From Jonesia denitrificans DSM 20603 (GTDB lineage: Bacteria; Actinomycetota; Actinomycetes; Actinomycetales; Cellulomonadaceae), in the NCBI RefSeq assembly GCF_000024065.1, contig NC_013174.1:1488001-1552000 (forward strand): 64,000 bases of DNA, given 5' to 3'. The notes below the pieces were generated by a model that was not told the DNA's origin, searched no databases, and worked only from the letters and a program-made list of their open reading frames with translations. The position numbers were made by a program, and so were the translations under genes. Below, in pieces: positions 1 to 8,410 of the stretch (within the stretch, counting starts at the first letter, position 1; every line of letters begins with the position of its first letter).

Positions 1-447
1 GACGGCGGGGATTTGCGCTTGGGTGAGGTCGGAAAGGTCGACTGCGATTTCTGCGGGTGTGGGGATGGATAGGCGGTGGCAGATTGTGGCGAACGCGTGT
101 TTGTCGCCGACGAGGTCGAAGTTTTCTTGGGAGGGGTGGGGGATGATGTAGTGCTTGGCGAGTTCGTTGCGGTGGTCCAGGATCGCTTTGACGTACCAGT
201 CGGCGTTGGTGAGCAGGATGAGGGTGCGTCCAGGGTGTTCGTGGGCGATGGTGATCAGGGTCTGTGCGAGGGTTGCTGGGTCGTTGATGCCCTCGTTGAC
301 AACATTGGTGATGAATGATGAGTGACCGATGGCCCGGGTGGGGTTGGTGGAAAGGACAACGGCGTCGCACCCGTATTGGGTGTGGAAATCGCGCAGTAGC
401 GCGTAAATTCCGATGTCTCCTCCGATGGCAACTGGCAGCAGGTTCAT
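1..447 (-). CDS. ATP-grasp carboxylate-amine ligase (D-aspartate ligase-like), 3' end outside window
   Basis: The reading frame runs leftwards from an ATG at 447 and is open to the window edge, giving the N-terminal 149 residues. They begin MNLLPVAIGGDIGIYALLRD, the N-terminal fold typical of stand-alone ATP-grasp carboxylate-amine ligases of actinomycetes. The ATP-grasp core itself lies outside the window. An AAGGACA ribosome site precedes the ATG. Members related to enterococcal Asl activate a D-amino acid carboxylate with ATP and join it to an amino group of the peptidoglycan stem or bridge. A FemX-like bridge enzyme 2 kb away fits that role. The substrate (D-Asp, D-Glu or other) cannot be read from this fragment. 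Confidence 0.7.
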   Translation of the reverse strand, partial: MNLLPVAIGGDIGIYALLRDFHTQYGCDAVVLSTNPTRAIGHSSFITNVVNEGINDPATLAQTLITIAHEHPGRTLILLTNADWYVKAILDHRNELAKHYIIPHPSQENFDLVGDKHAFATICHRLSIPTPAEIAVDLSDLTQAQIPAV

Positions 448-571
448 CCTTGTCCTTCGTTTAGCATCCCGTTCGCGTCACCACGGTGTTCCGTGGGCGT
501 TGGTCGACCCAATGTGGGGGTTACTCGCGAGTCGCACCGTCCAGCGTACCAACGCTGGCTAGGCTGGTTGT

Positions 572-1144
572 ATGCCTGAGCAGCAATCTGATGCCCCGAC
601 CGAGTTCACCTCGGCGCTTGCTGCACTGCGCTCGTTGACGATTCCTCCACAACTTGCGTTGCGTGAGATCCCCGCACGTGGGTCGGTTGCCCCGTTTTCT
701 GCTGCTTTGTCTGGGGAGGTGCATCGGTCTCGTCAACGCCCAGAGATCCTGGCGCATGGGAATTTATCTGTGTTGTACTCCCCATCGGCGCCCGAACAGT
801 GGCAGTCCCGGTTTCGCATTGCGGCTATTGCACGTGCTGATATTGATCAGGACATGGCCAAGGACCCATTTTTGCAGCATGTGGCCCGCGCGTGGATTAA
901 AGAGTCCTTGGATAGCGCCCAGGCGCATTACCTCGCGATGCGCGGAACAGTGACAATCGTCACCTCCGAAACGTTTGATGATGATCTCACTGGTGAGCTC
1001 GACACAACCTTGGAGATCCGCGCTTCCTGGTCGCCTCAACCTGTCACTGGACAGGCGGTAGACTGGCACCTTGAGCGTCACGTTGAGTCGTGGGTGAACC
1101 TCCTGTTCGCCACCTCAGGGGCGCCCATGCTCTTTGTTCATTAA
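572..1144 (+). CDS. DUF3000 family protein
   Basis: A 190-residue soluble protein with no signal peptide or membrane segment. It matches the actinobacterial DUF3000 family in length and in the phrases FTSALAALRSL near the N-terminus and YLAMRGTVTIVTSE in the middle. In most actinomycetes this gene directly precedes an RNase D-like gene, as here with a gap of about 20 bp, so the two are probably cotranscribed. Its function is unknown. Assignment rests on sequence character and conserved neighbourhood; nothing catalytic can be recognised. Confidence 0.85.
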   Translation: MPEQQSDAPTEFTSALAALRSLTIPPQLALREIPARGSVAPFSAALSGEVHRSRQRPEILAHGNLSVLYSPSAPEQWQSRFRIAAIARADIDQDMAKDPFLQHVARAWIKESLDSAQAHYLAMRGTVTIVTSETFDDDLTGELDTTLEIRASWSPQPVTGQAVDWHLERHVESWVNLLFATSGAPMLFVH

Positions 1145-1165
1145 ACGTTCCTGATCGAAGTGGTC

Positions 1166-2386
1166 ATGTCACACCAAGCAACGCACCCCACCATCCCTGT
1201 GCTCACGCACCCCCAAGATGGTCCCGCAGACCTGGTGAACACCACAGTGAGCTACCAGGCGGCCCTGCGACGTCTAGACCGCGGTCATGGCCCTTTCGCC
1301 GTCGATGCAGAACGTGCCTCCGGGTACCGGTATGGAGACCGCAACTACCTCATTCAAGTGCGCCGCGAAGGCGCGGGGACTTTCCTCATTGACCCCACAG
1401 CTGTTGACGATTTCAGTGAACTCAACGCTGTCATGGCCGCCGACACCTGGATTTTCCACGCGGCTATCCAAGACCTTGGCCCACTACGAGACCAGGGGCT
1501 GACCCCTGGCACCATTTTTGACACCGAAGTTGCTGCACGCTTATTGGGTCTTGACCGTGTCAACCTCGCCGCGGTGACCGCCCACTTCCTGGGGGTCACG
1601 TTGGAAAAACAACACTCCCACCAGGACTGGTCCACTCGCCCGCTACCCTCGTCATGGCTCACCTACGCAGCCCTTGACGTGGAGCTTCTTGGTGATTTAG
1701 CGATCAGTGAGACAGACGCACTCACCGAAACTCGCAAACTGAGGTGGGCTCACGAAGAGTTTGCCTACATCCAAGCACAACGCGCCATTCACCGCCCTGA
1801 CCCCTGGCGGCGCACCTCGGGGATCCAACGTGTCACCGACCGCCGCAGGCTCGCAGTTGTCCAACATTTGTGGAACGAACGCGAAAAAATCGCACGTTCG
1901 AAAGACCTGGCCCCTTCACGCATCCTGTCAGACCGGGGCATCATCGAAGCAGCAATCACATTGCCTCGCACAGTAGGGGCGCTCCTGGCTATCCATGAAT
2001 TTGGTGGTGCTGCCAACCGGCGTCGATCCCACCAATGGCAACGCGCCATCAACCACGCCCTGACACTGCCCTCCTCCGAACTGCCCCCACGGCGCCTGCC
2101 CGCCCCACCAAAACTACCCCCACACAAAATTTGGGAAGAGAAGAACCCGCTCGCAGCCACCCGGCTCACCGCAGCACGCGAGTTCCTCGATGAACTCGCC
2201 GCCACACACCACCTACCCGTGGAAAACATCATCCAACCTAAAGTGGTGCGCCAACTGCTGTGGGACGCAACCACCACTCCCATTGACGTTCCCGCCTACC
2301 TGACGAACAACCAGGTACGCCCATGGCAGCAAGAGCTCGTCGCGCAGACACTCACCATGATCATTGACACCATCACAACACCCTGA
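1166..2386 (+). CDS. ribonuclease D family 3'-5' exonuclease with HRDC domain
   Basis: About 406 residues. The N-terminal half is a DEDD-type 3'-5' exonuclease: Exo I is in FAVDAERASGYRYG (DxE), Exo II in WIFHAAIQDLGPL, and Exo III in YAALDVELL (YxxxD). An HRDC-like helical nucleic-acid-binding domain follows from roughly residue 210. RNase D-type enzymes trim structured RNA 3' ends in the cytoplasm. Two starts are possible: GTG at 1160 and ATG at 1166. The ATG is preferred because a GAAG sits about five bases upstream. The stop codon lies inside the ribosome site of the next gene, so translation of femX is probably coupled. Confidence 0.88.
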   Translation: MSHQATHPTIPVLTHPQDGPADLVNTTVSYQAALRRLDRGHGPFAVDAERASGYRYGDRNYLIQVRREGAGTFLIDPTAVDDFSELNAVMAADTWIFHAAIQDLGPLRDQGLTPGTIFDTEVAARLLGLDRVNLAAVTAHFLGVTLEKQHSHQDWSTRPLPSSWLTYAALDVELLGDLAISETDALTETRKLRWAHEEFAYIQAQRAIHRPDPWRRTSGIQRVTDRRRLAVVQHLWNEREKIARSKDLAPSRILSDRGIIEAAITLPRTVGALLAIHEFGGAANRRRSHQWQRAINHALTLPSSELPPRRLPAPPKLPPHKIWEEKNPLAATRLTAAREFLDELAATHHLPVENIIQPKVVRQLLWDATTTPIDVPAYLTNNQVRPWQQELVAQTLTMIIDTITTP

Positions 2387-2396
2387 GGACGCGTTC

Positions 2397-3392
2397 ATGT
2401 ACACAGTGACCCCCATCAGTGACCACACCACCTGGGACACACTCGTTGACTTACTCGCCGGTCACCCACTACAGAAATGGGGATGGGGGCAACTCAAATC
2501 CGCCCACAACTGGTCAGCAACCCGGCTCCTTGTCACCAACGCCGCCGGTGACCGAGTTGCCGGCGCACAGGTGCTGCACCGTCACCTTCCCTTCCCATTT
2601 CAGTCCGTGTCCCACATGCCCCGTGGACCGTTTTTTTCCACCGCACTCACCTCAACCGAACGCACTGACGTCACCACAGCACTGACAACCTGGCTCAAAG
2701 AACACACCGGCGGTGTTGGGGTCACCATTGAACCTGACCTTGACGCAACTGAGCCCCTCACACCTGCCGGGGCAGTTGCCTCCCCCAACCCCATCCTTTA
2801 CCCCACCACCCTCATCCTCGATCTCACCCAACCTGCGGATGACATCCTTGCCGGCGCTTCAAAAACCACACGCTATGACATCCGCAAGGGCGCGAAAAAC
2901 AACCTCGACATTAGGCGTGTGGTTACCGACTCCGAAGTGGACGCCGTGCTTGCCACCTACCGCGCAAACGCCGAACGCGTAGGATTCGCCATCCACTCAG
3001 ACGAGTACTACCGTGACGTCCACCGCCTCCTAGGGGAAGACTCCTTCATCGCAGCGTGCTTCGCCGACGGTGAGGTTGTGTCTTTCGTGTGGCTCGCCAA
3101 ATCGGCAACAACATGGTTTGAGCTCTATGCTTCAGCCACCGATCAAGGGCGCAAACTACGCGCCAATGCACCGGTGAAATGGTTCGCTATCGAACAAGCC
3201 CACACTCAAGGAGCCACCCGCTACGACATGAACGGTCTGCTCAACGACGGTATCTCCGACTTCAAACGCAGCTTCGCCAAACACGAGAACACCCTCCACC
3301 CCTCCATCGATGTCCCGTTCTCCTCGCTGTACACCGCGTGGAACAAAGCCCTTCCGACTGCGAAAAAGGTGCTGCGTAAAATCCGGGGTTAA
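2397..3392 (+). CDS. FemX/FemAB-like peptidoglycan interpeptide bridge aminoacyltransferase
   Basis: 331 residues with the paired GNAT-like architecture of Fem transferases. The central KTTRYDIRKGAKNNLDIRRV stretch and the C-terminal GATRYDMNGLLNDGISDFKR region are typical of the family. These cytoplasmic enzymes use aminoacyl-tRNA to attach the first amino acid of the cross-bridge to the lysine of lipid-linked muropeptide. The start at 2397 is chosen because a GAGGA ribosome site overlaps the stop codon of the RNase D gene; a start at 2364 would overlap that gene without a ribosome site. With the ATP-grasp ligase at the window edge it could build a bridge such as L-amino acid plus D-amino acid; the residue added cannot be deduced. 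Confidence 0.85.
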   Translation: MYTVTPISDHTTWDTLVDLLAGHPLQKWGWGQLKSAHNWSATRLLVTNAAGDRVAGAQVLHRHLPFPFQSVSHMPRGPFFSTALTSTERTDVTTALTTWLKEHTGGVGVTIEPDLDATEPLTPAGAVASPNPILYPTTLILDLTQPADDILAGASKTTRYDIRKGAKNNLDIRRVVTDSEVDAVLATYRANAERVGFAIHSDEYYRDVHRLLGEDSFIAACFADGEVVSFVWLAKSATTWFELYASATDQGRKLRANAPVKWFAIEQAHTQGATRYDMNGLLNDGISDFKRSFAKHENTLHPSIDVPFSSLYTAWNKALPTAKKVLRKIRG

Positions 3393-3425
3393 TGACCCCA
3401 CCCGGTGACAGATGCTCCACATCAC

Positions 3426-3469
3426 ACCCGTGGTGAACGCCCAATAGTGGCGTCCACCACGGGTTTTTT
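3426..3469 (+). terminator. rho-independent terminator after femX-like gene
   Basis: The 10-bp arms 3426-3435 and 3455-3464 pair perfectly. After a one-base mismatch a further 5-bp inner stem forms (3437-3441 with 3449-3453) around a 7-base loop. Six T residues follow at 3464-3469. It closes the DUF3000/RNase D/femX transcript. Confidence 0.9.
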
Positions 3470-3507
3470 GCTGGGGACACGAGTGCCCACACACCGCGCG
3501 TTTTACT

Positions 3508-3532
3508 GATACTCAAAGTATCGTGTACTTTG
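3508..3532. promoter_or_regulatory. two overlapping inverted repeats upstream of fadA (candidate operator)
   Basis: GATACT-CAA-AGTATC occupies 3508-3522. It overlaps CAAAGTA-TCGTG-TACTTTG at 3514-3532, directly before a -10-like TATGAC at 3533. The nested dyads lie 64-88 bases upstream of the fadA ATG, between a terminator and the fadAB operon. A TetR-type fatty-acid regulator is a plausible binder, but no regulator gene is adjacent. Confidence 0.5.
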
Positions 3533-3595
3533 TATGACACAGGTCACCCGCGGCCTGCTTGGACAATGTCGTCCCCACACCAGGAGCAGCACCTC

Positions 3596-4819
3596 ATGGC
3601 TCACACGCCCGCACCCACCACAGATGTCGTCTTCGTTGACGGGGTCCGCACCCCATTTGGCAAAGCACGCCCCGACGGACTGTACGCACACACTCGCGCT
3701 GACGACCTCGCCGTCAAACTCATCCGCGACCTCCTGCGCAGACACCCCACCCTCGACCCAGCCCTCATCGAGGACGTCGCCATCGCAGCAACCACCCAAC
3801 AAGGCGACCAAGGCCTCACCCTAGGCAGAACCGCCGCACTCCTTGCCGGACTCCCCCACACCGTCCCCGGCTACGCAATCGACCGCATGTGCGCCGGCGC
3901 GCTCACCGCAGTCACAACAACCGCATCAGCCATCAAAGCCGGCTTTATTGACCTTGCCATCGCAGGTGGAGTCGAACACATGGGCCGCCACCCCATGGGA
4001 TTCGACGCCGACCCGAACCCCCGATTCCTCAGCGAAAAAATCGTGTCCCCACAAGCCCTCAACATGGGACACACTGCAGAAAACCTCCACGACCGATTCC
4101 CCCACCTCACCAAAGAACGCAGCGACGCCTACGCCGTGAACTCCCAACACAAATACCACCACGCGTGGCAAAACAACCACATCCACACCTCACTCACCCC
4201 CATCGCAACCCGCGACCCAGATCGCGGGTGGGCGCTCGCAGACCGCGATGAACTGCCGCGCCCCACCACAACGATGGACGCAATCGCGAATCTGCCCACC
4301 CCCTTTAGGCCCGCCGGTCACGTCACAGCAGCAAACGCTTCCCCCCTCACCGACGGCGCCACCATGGCGCTACTAGCCGGCGCCAACACCGCCGCCGCCC
4401 TCGAACTCCCCGCGACGATGCGTCTAGTCACCTACGCATTCGCGGGCGTGGAACCCGACATTATGGGATACGGTCCAGTCCCCGCCACCCACAAAGCATT
4501 AACCAAAGCAGGACTCACCATTGATGATATTGACGTCATCGAAATCAACGAAGCCTTCGCCGTCCAAGTCCTTGCTTTCCTCGACCACTTCCACATCGAG
4601 GACAACGACACCCGTGTCAACCCCTACGGAGGGGCCATCGCCATGGGCCACCCACTTGCCGCATCAGGGGTCCGCCTCATGAACCAACTCTCCCACTACT
4701 TCACCACCCACCCCACCGCCCGCTACGGAATGACCACCATGTGCATCGGACTTGGCATGGGCGCCACCGTCATCTGGGAAAACCTCACCACCTCAACACC
4801 TCAGGGAGCACACGCATGA
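3596..4819 (+). CDS. fadA: acetyl-CoA acyltransferase (thiolase)
   Basis: 407 residues from the ATG at 3596, which has an AGGAG nine bases upstream; the reading frame stays open further 5' but lacks a comparable site. It is a complete degradative thiolase. The acylation cysteine is in DRMCAGALTAV, the NEAFAVQ motif follows, the base histidine is in GGAIAMGHPLAASG, and the second cysteine is in CIGLGMGA. It cleaves 3-ketoacyl-CoA to acetyl-CoA and a shortened acyl-CoA in beta-oxidation. Its stop overlaps the start of the next gene (ATGA at 4816), which encodes the two preceding steps, so the genes form a coupled fadA-fadB operon. Confidence 0.93.
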   Translation: MAHTPAPTTDVVFVDGVRTPFGKARPDGLYAHTRADDLAVKLIRDLLRRHPTLDPALIEDVAIAATTQQGDQGLTLGRTAALLAGLPHTVPGYAIDRMCAGALTAVTTTASAIKAGFIDLAIAGGVEHMGRHPMGFDADPNPRFLSEKIVSPQALNMGHTAENLHDRFPHLTKERSDAYAVNSQHKYHHAWQNNHIHTSLTPIATRDPDRGWALADRDELPRPTTTMDAIANLPTPFRPAGHVTAANASPLTDGATMALLAGANTAAALELPATMRLVTYAFAGVEPDIMGYGPVPATHKALTKAGLTIDDIDVIEINEAFAVQVLAFLDHFHIEDNDTRVNPYGGAIAMGHPLAASGVRLMNQLSHYFTTHPTARYGMTTMCIGLGMGATVIWENLTTSTPQGAHA

Positions 4820-6900
4820 ACGAGGTCATCACCTACGCACACACCCGCGACATCAACCTTCCCGGCAACGCCGGAACACTAGCCCTCATCACTCTCGACA
4901 ACGGCAAAGACCACACAAAACCCACCACATTAGGCGTACAAGGAATGCGCAACATCCACGACGCCGTTAACACTGCACGCACACGCGCATCCAACGGTGA
5001 GATCGTTGCGGTGGCAATCACCGGCAAACCCTACGTCTTCGCCGCCGGAGCAGACCTCAAAGGCGTCAGTTTAGTGGCAACCCATGACGAAGCCCGCGCA
5101 CTGGGGACCAACGGTCACAACACCTTGCGAATCCTGGGAGAAATGACCGTCCCCACCTTCGCATTCATTAACGGTGCAGCTCTGGGAGGCGGGCTGGAAG
5201 TTGCACTGAACTGCACGCACCGCACACTATCCACCGACGTCAACGCACTCGCCCTTCCCGAAACAGGGCTTGGCCTCATTCCCGGATGGGGAGGCACCTA
5301 TCTGCTCCCACGTCTAGTTGGCATCGAACACGCCATATCCATCATCATTGACCACCCCGCACGCAATCGGCGGCTACGGGCCAAGGAAGCACACACGCTC
5401 GGCCTTGTTGATGTGCTTCTTGAACCCGCCGACTTCCTCGAACAATCACTTGCTTGGGCGGCACAAGTCATCACCGGGGACATCACTGTGTCTCGCCGGC
5501 CGCTCGACAATGACGAGCAATGGGCTGCTGCACTCTCACGTGGTTTTGCCCAGCTTGACGCGACCGTCAACCACGCACGACCAGCGCCCTATCGAGCGCT
5601 AGAACTCCTCGCGCTTGGGCCTCACATCAGCCGTGATGAGGGGTTCACAGCAGAAGATGACGCACTGGCTGACCTCATCATGACCGACGAATTCCGGGCA
5701 TCAATATACGCGTTCCACGCAGTCAACGCAGCCAAACGTCCCAAAGGAGCTCCTGACTCAGCCCACGCAGTTCCCCTTACTGGGGTAGGAATTGTGGGAG
5801 CTGGCCTCATGGCCGCACAAATCGCCGTGACCATCGCCCAGCGAGTTGATGCCCCCATCATCATGCGCGACCTTGATGAGGAGAAAGTCGCCCATGGCAT
5901 GGAACACGTTCATTCCACACTGGACAAGCTCGTCCAACAAGGTCGACTCAGCGAACAGCGCGCCCGCACAATCGGCCAACGGGTCACCGGTACAACAGAC
6001 ATCACCCAGTTCACATCGTGTTCCCTCATTATCGAAGCAGTCACCGAGATCATGTCAGTGAAGAAGCAGGTATTTGCCGAGCTCGAACACATTGTTTCCC
6101 CACAGACGATCTTTGCCACCAACACCTCTGCTCTTTCTATCACCCAGATGTCTGCGCACCTCAAGCACCCAGAACGAGTGGTAGGAATCCACTTCTTTAA
6201 CCCGGTTGCCAAAATGCCACTGGTCGAAGTGATCTCGACCCCCACCACCTCCAAAGAAGCTCTGGCCACAGCTTTTGCTCTCGTGAAGGATCTACGCAAA
6301 ACCGCGATCCTTGCCCATGATCGTCCAGGTTTCATAGTGAACCGGCTCTTGGTTTTGCTCATGGGGACCGTCATCAAGGCAGTGGAACAGGGCACCGATC
6401 TTCACGTTGCAGATCAGGCGTTGACTCCGTTGGGACTCCCCATGCCTCCCTTCGCGCTATTCGACCTTGTTGGTCCAGCAGTTGGCTTGCATGTCCTGAC
6501 CTCATTACGTGAAGAACTTGGTGACCGGTTTGCACGCTCACCTGGTTTGGAACGTATCGTTGCTGATGGCACCAGGGTTGTTGATAATGACCCCAGCCGT
6601 CTTGGCCCACCACACGTGTCGGATCGTCTCACAACCTATTTTGGTGGCGGCGACCATCCCCGTCACGAACAAGAAGTCCTTGACCTCGTCTTGACCGCAC
6701 TGACCAAAGAAATCGGCATGATGCTCGATGAGGGCGTTGCCCAAGATGCTACCGACATTGATGTCGCCATGATCCTGGGCGCCGGTTGGCCATTCGCGTT
6801 GGGTGGAATTACCCCCTACCTTGACCGCACGGGCTACACAGAACGATACCTCGGGCGGCGATTGCACGAACCTGGGGTAGCTTCCGTGCCAAGTTCGTGA
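4816..6900 (+). CDS. fadB: multifunctional enoyl-CoA hydratase/3-hydroxyacyl-CoA dehydrogenase
   Basis: 694 residues. An N-terminal crotonase domain (about 1-290) carries the oxyanion-hole stretch AITGKPYVFAAGADLKG and the conserved INGAALGGGLEVAL. A 3-hydroxyacyl-CoA dehydrogenase follows, with a Rossmann start VGIVGAGLMAAQIA and the signature GIHFFNPVAKMPLVEV, then a C-terminal HAD helical domain. It hydrates enoyl-CoA and oxidises the hydroxyacyl-CoA with NAD+, feeding the thiolase encoded immediately upstream. The start is the ATG within the ATGA overlap with fadA. In actinomycetes this pair usually sits between the RNase D gene and dxs, as it nearly does here. Confidence 0.93.
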   Translation: MNEVITYAHTRDINLPGNAGTLALITLDNGKDHTKPTTLGVQGMRNIHDAVNTARTRASNGEIVAVAITGKPYVFAAGADLKGVSLVATHDEARALGTNGHNTLRILGEMTVPTFAFINGAALGGGLEVALNCTHRTLSTDVNALALPETGLGLIPGWGGTYLLPRLVGIEHAISIIIDHPARNRRLRAKEAHTLGLVDVLLEPADFLEQSLAWAAQVITGDITVSRRPLDNDEQWAAALSRGFAQLDATVNHARPAPYRALELLALGPHISRDEGFTAEDDALADLIMTDEFRASIYAFHAVNAAKRPKGAPDSAHAVPLTGVGIVGAGLMAAQIAVTIAQRVDAPIIMRDLDEEKVAHGMEHVHSTLDKLVQQGRLSEQRARTIGQRVTGTTDITQFTSCSLIIEAVTEIMSVKKQVFAELEHIVSPQTIFATNTSALSITQMSAHLKHPERVVGIHFFNPVAKMPLVEVISTPTTSKEALATAFALVKDLRKTAILAHDRPGFIVNRLLVLLMGTVIKAVEQGTDLHVADQALTPLGLPMPPFALFDLVGPAVGLHVLTSLREELGDRFARSPGLERIVADGTRVVDNDPSRLGPPHVSDRLTTYFGGGDHPRHEQEVLDLVLTALTKEIGMMLDEGVAQDATDIDVAMILGAGWPFALGGITPYLDRTGYTERYLGRRLHEPGVASVPSS

Positions 6901-6984
6901 AGGCCGCCAAAAACCAGTGCCCCTGCCCCCGTTGCGGAGTAACCTCACAGGTGACGTATTTGACCAGGCGAAAGGGCCGCATTC

Positions 6985-7200
6985 ATGCCATCGCTTTCCT
7001 TTCTTGTGTTTGGCATTATGCTCCCCCTTGTGGGGCTGGGCCTGTGGGCGTGGGCGCTGTATGACCTCGTACGCACACCAATTGACAAGCTCTCCACCAA
7101 AGTGGTCTGGTTCATCATTGTGGTCGTGGGCAACATGGTGGGGTCGGTTGTGTGGTTGATCTGGGGGCGCCGAGACCCCCGCAGTATTGAACGGTTATAG
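6985..7200 (+). CDS. small PLDc_N-type membrane protein
   Basis: 71 residues with two predicted membrane helices: SFLVFGIMLPLVGLGLWAWA, and a second around VVWFIIVVVGNMVGSVVWLI. Between them lies the YDLVRTPIDKL turn, and the protein ends WGRRDPRSIERL. This is the pattern of the PLDc_N (phospholipase D nuclease N-terminal-like) domain, which occurs as a stand-alone small protein in many actinomycetes. No catalytic domain is attached and the role is unknown. The gene is followed directly by a very strong bidirectional hairpin. Confidence 0.75.
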   Translation: MPSLSFLVFGIMLPLVGLGLWAWALYDLVRTPIDKLSTKVVWFIIVVVGNMVGSVVWLIWGRRDPRSIERL

Positions 7201-7207
7201 CCCCATC

Positions 7208-7260
7208 ACACATGACCGGAGGGGCCAGTTCTTTGCGAACTGGCCCCTCCGGTCATGTGT
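7208..7260. terminator. bidirectional terminator, 24-bp perfect stem
   Basis: Bases 7208-7231 and 7237-7260 are perfectly complementary around a 5-base loop. The hairpin sits between the convergent PLDc_N gene (ending 7200) and pflA (ending 7282). There is no long T tract on either side, but the stem is unusually long and GC rich. Confidence 0.8.
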
Positions 7261-7281
7261 CCGACACCGTTTGAATGGGAT

Positions 7282-8214
7282 TTAGTACACGGTGAGACCG
7301 CGAGCACGGAACTGGTCGCGAACCCGCTCGATGTCCTCTTTGCTCGGCGGTTGGGTGTCTTCAAGCTCATAAGTCATACCGAGGTTTGCCCATTTGTCGC
7401 GACCCATTTGGTGGAAGGGAAGAACCTCAACTCGGCTCACAGTTGCCCAGTTCGCCACGTGGTCGGCGACTTTTTCCACGTTCTCCCATGAGTCGGTCAG
7501 CCCAGGGACGAGAACGAATCGGATCCAGATTTCTTTTCCAGCATCTGCCAGACGTTGACCAAAGTCCAGGGTGGGTTGCAAGGCCCGCCCGGTCACCTTT
7601 TTGTAGGTGTCTTCGTCGCCAGCTTTCACGTCAAGCAAGACGAGGTCAATGTCATCAAGCATCTCATCAGTGCACGCTGCTCCTAAGAACCCCGAGGTGT
7701 CAATCGTGGTGTGGATTCCCATTTCGTGGGTTTGGTGCAAAATGTTTGCTGCGAAGGCTGGTTGCATGAGCACTTCGCCACCTGACAGTGTCAATCCACC
7801 GCCAGTTACTTCGAAGATCCCTTTGTACCTGGCGATGCGCTTAACGATTTCGTCAGCGGTGACTGCTTCCCCGTCCTTCATTTTCATTGTGTCGGGGTTG
7901 TGGCAGTACAGGCAGCGTAGGGGGCAACCAGCAAGGAAGAGCGTCATCCGGGTTCCTGGGCCGTCGACTGCGGTGACCAGTTCCCAGGAGTGCACTGAAC
8001 CAAGAAGGCCCGCACGCATTTGTTCAAACCGTTCGTGACGGTCGACGTCTGCTGTACCAAGCCCGTTGATACCAGCAGCCAGTTGGCGGCCCACGGCAGC
8101 TTTACCGGGCACAGCCAGGCCGTCTTTGTCGATGTCAACATCAGAGGTGATGGTGTGCGTTCCAGCACGACCGTCGCTGATGACGTTGCAAGGGTGGGTG
8201 GGTGCGTTCGCCAT
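7282..8214 (-). CDS. pflA: pyruvate formate-lyase activating enzyme (radical SAM)
   Basis: 310 residues from the ATG at 8214, which follows GGAGG at good spacing. The radical-SAM cluster motif CPLRCLYC gives Cys97, Cys101 and Cys104, followed by HNPDT and the SAM-binding GGGLTLSGGEVLMQ. The enzyme abstracts a hydrogen from the glycine of PFL to create the catalytic glycyl radical and acts only without oxygen. A standard PflA would begin near residue 66 (GLLGSVHSWELVTAVDGPG); the preceding 65 residues are an unusual polar extension. The strong ribosome site at 8214, and none before the internal Met at 8019, support the longer form. It lies downstream of its substrate gene pflB, separated by a terminator-like hairpin. 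Confidence 0.92.
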   Translation of the reverse strand: MANAPTHPCNVISDGRAGTHTITSDVDIDKDGLAVPGKAAVGRQLAAGINGLGTADVDRHERFEQMRAGLLGSVHSWELVTAVDGPGTRMTLFLAGCPLRCLYCHNPDTMKMKDGEAVTADEIVKRIARYKGIFEVTGGGLTLSGGEVLMQPAFAANILHQTHEMGIHTTIDTSGFLGAACTDEMLDDIDLVLLDVKAGDEDTYKKVTGRALQPTLDFGQRLADAGKEIWIRFVLVPGLTDSWENVEKVADHVANWATVSRVEVLPFHQMGRDKWANLGMTYELEDTQPPSKEDIERVRDQFRARGLTVY

Positions 8215-8344
8215 GATGCCCTCCGTAGCGTGGACGGTGCGGGTGTCCGTCGTTATGAACAACTCTAGTCGAGTCATCCCATGTTTTCTTCCGGCTTTAG
8301 TCCCACCTCATCTGTGGCGCTCACTACTGTCCACAAAAACGGTC

Positions 8345-8373
8345 AGGCCGTTGCCCTTGTGAGGCAACGGCCT
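8345..8373 (-). terminator. terminator after pflB
   Basis: The 11-bp arms 8345-8355 and 8363-8373 pair perfectly around a 7-base loop. Read on the minus strand, a GTTTTTG tract follows the stem. It may attenuate read-through from pflB into pflA. Confidence 0.8.
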
Positions 8374-8410
8374 AGCCGCCTGAGGTAAGGCATTGAGCCT
8401 TCGCGATCGA

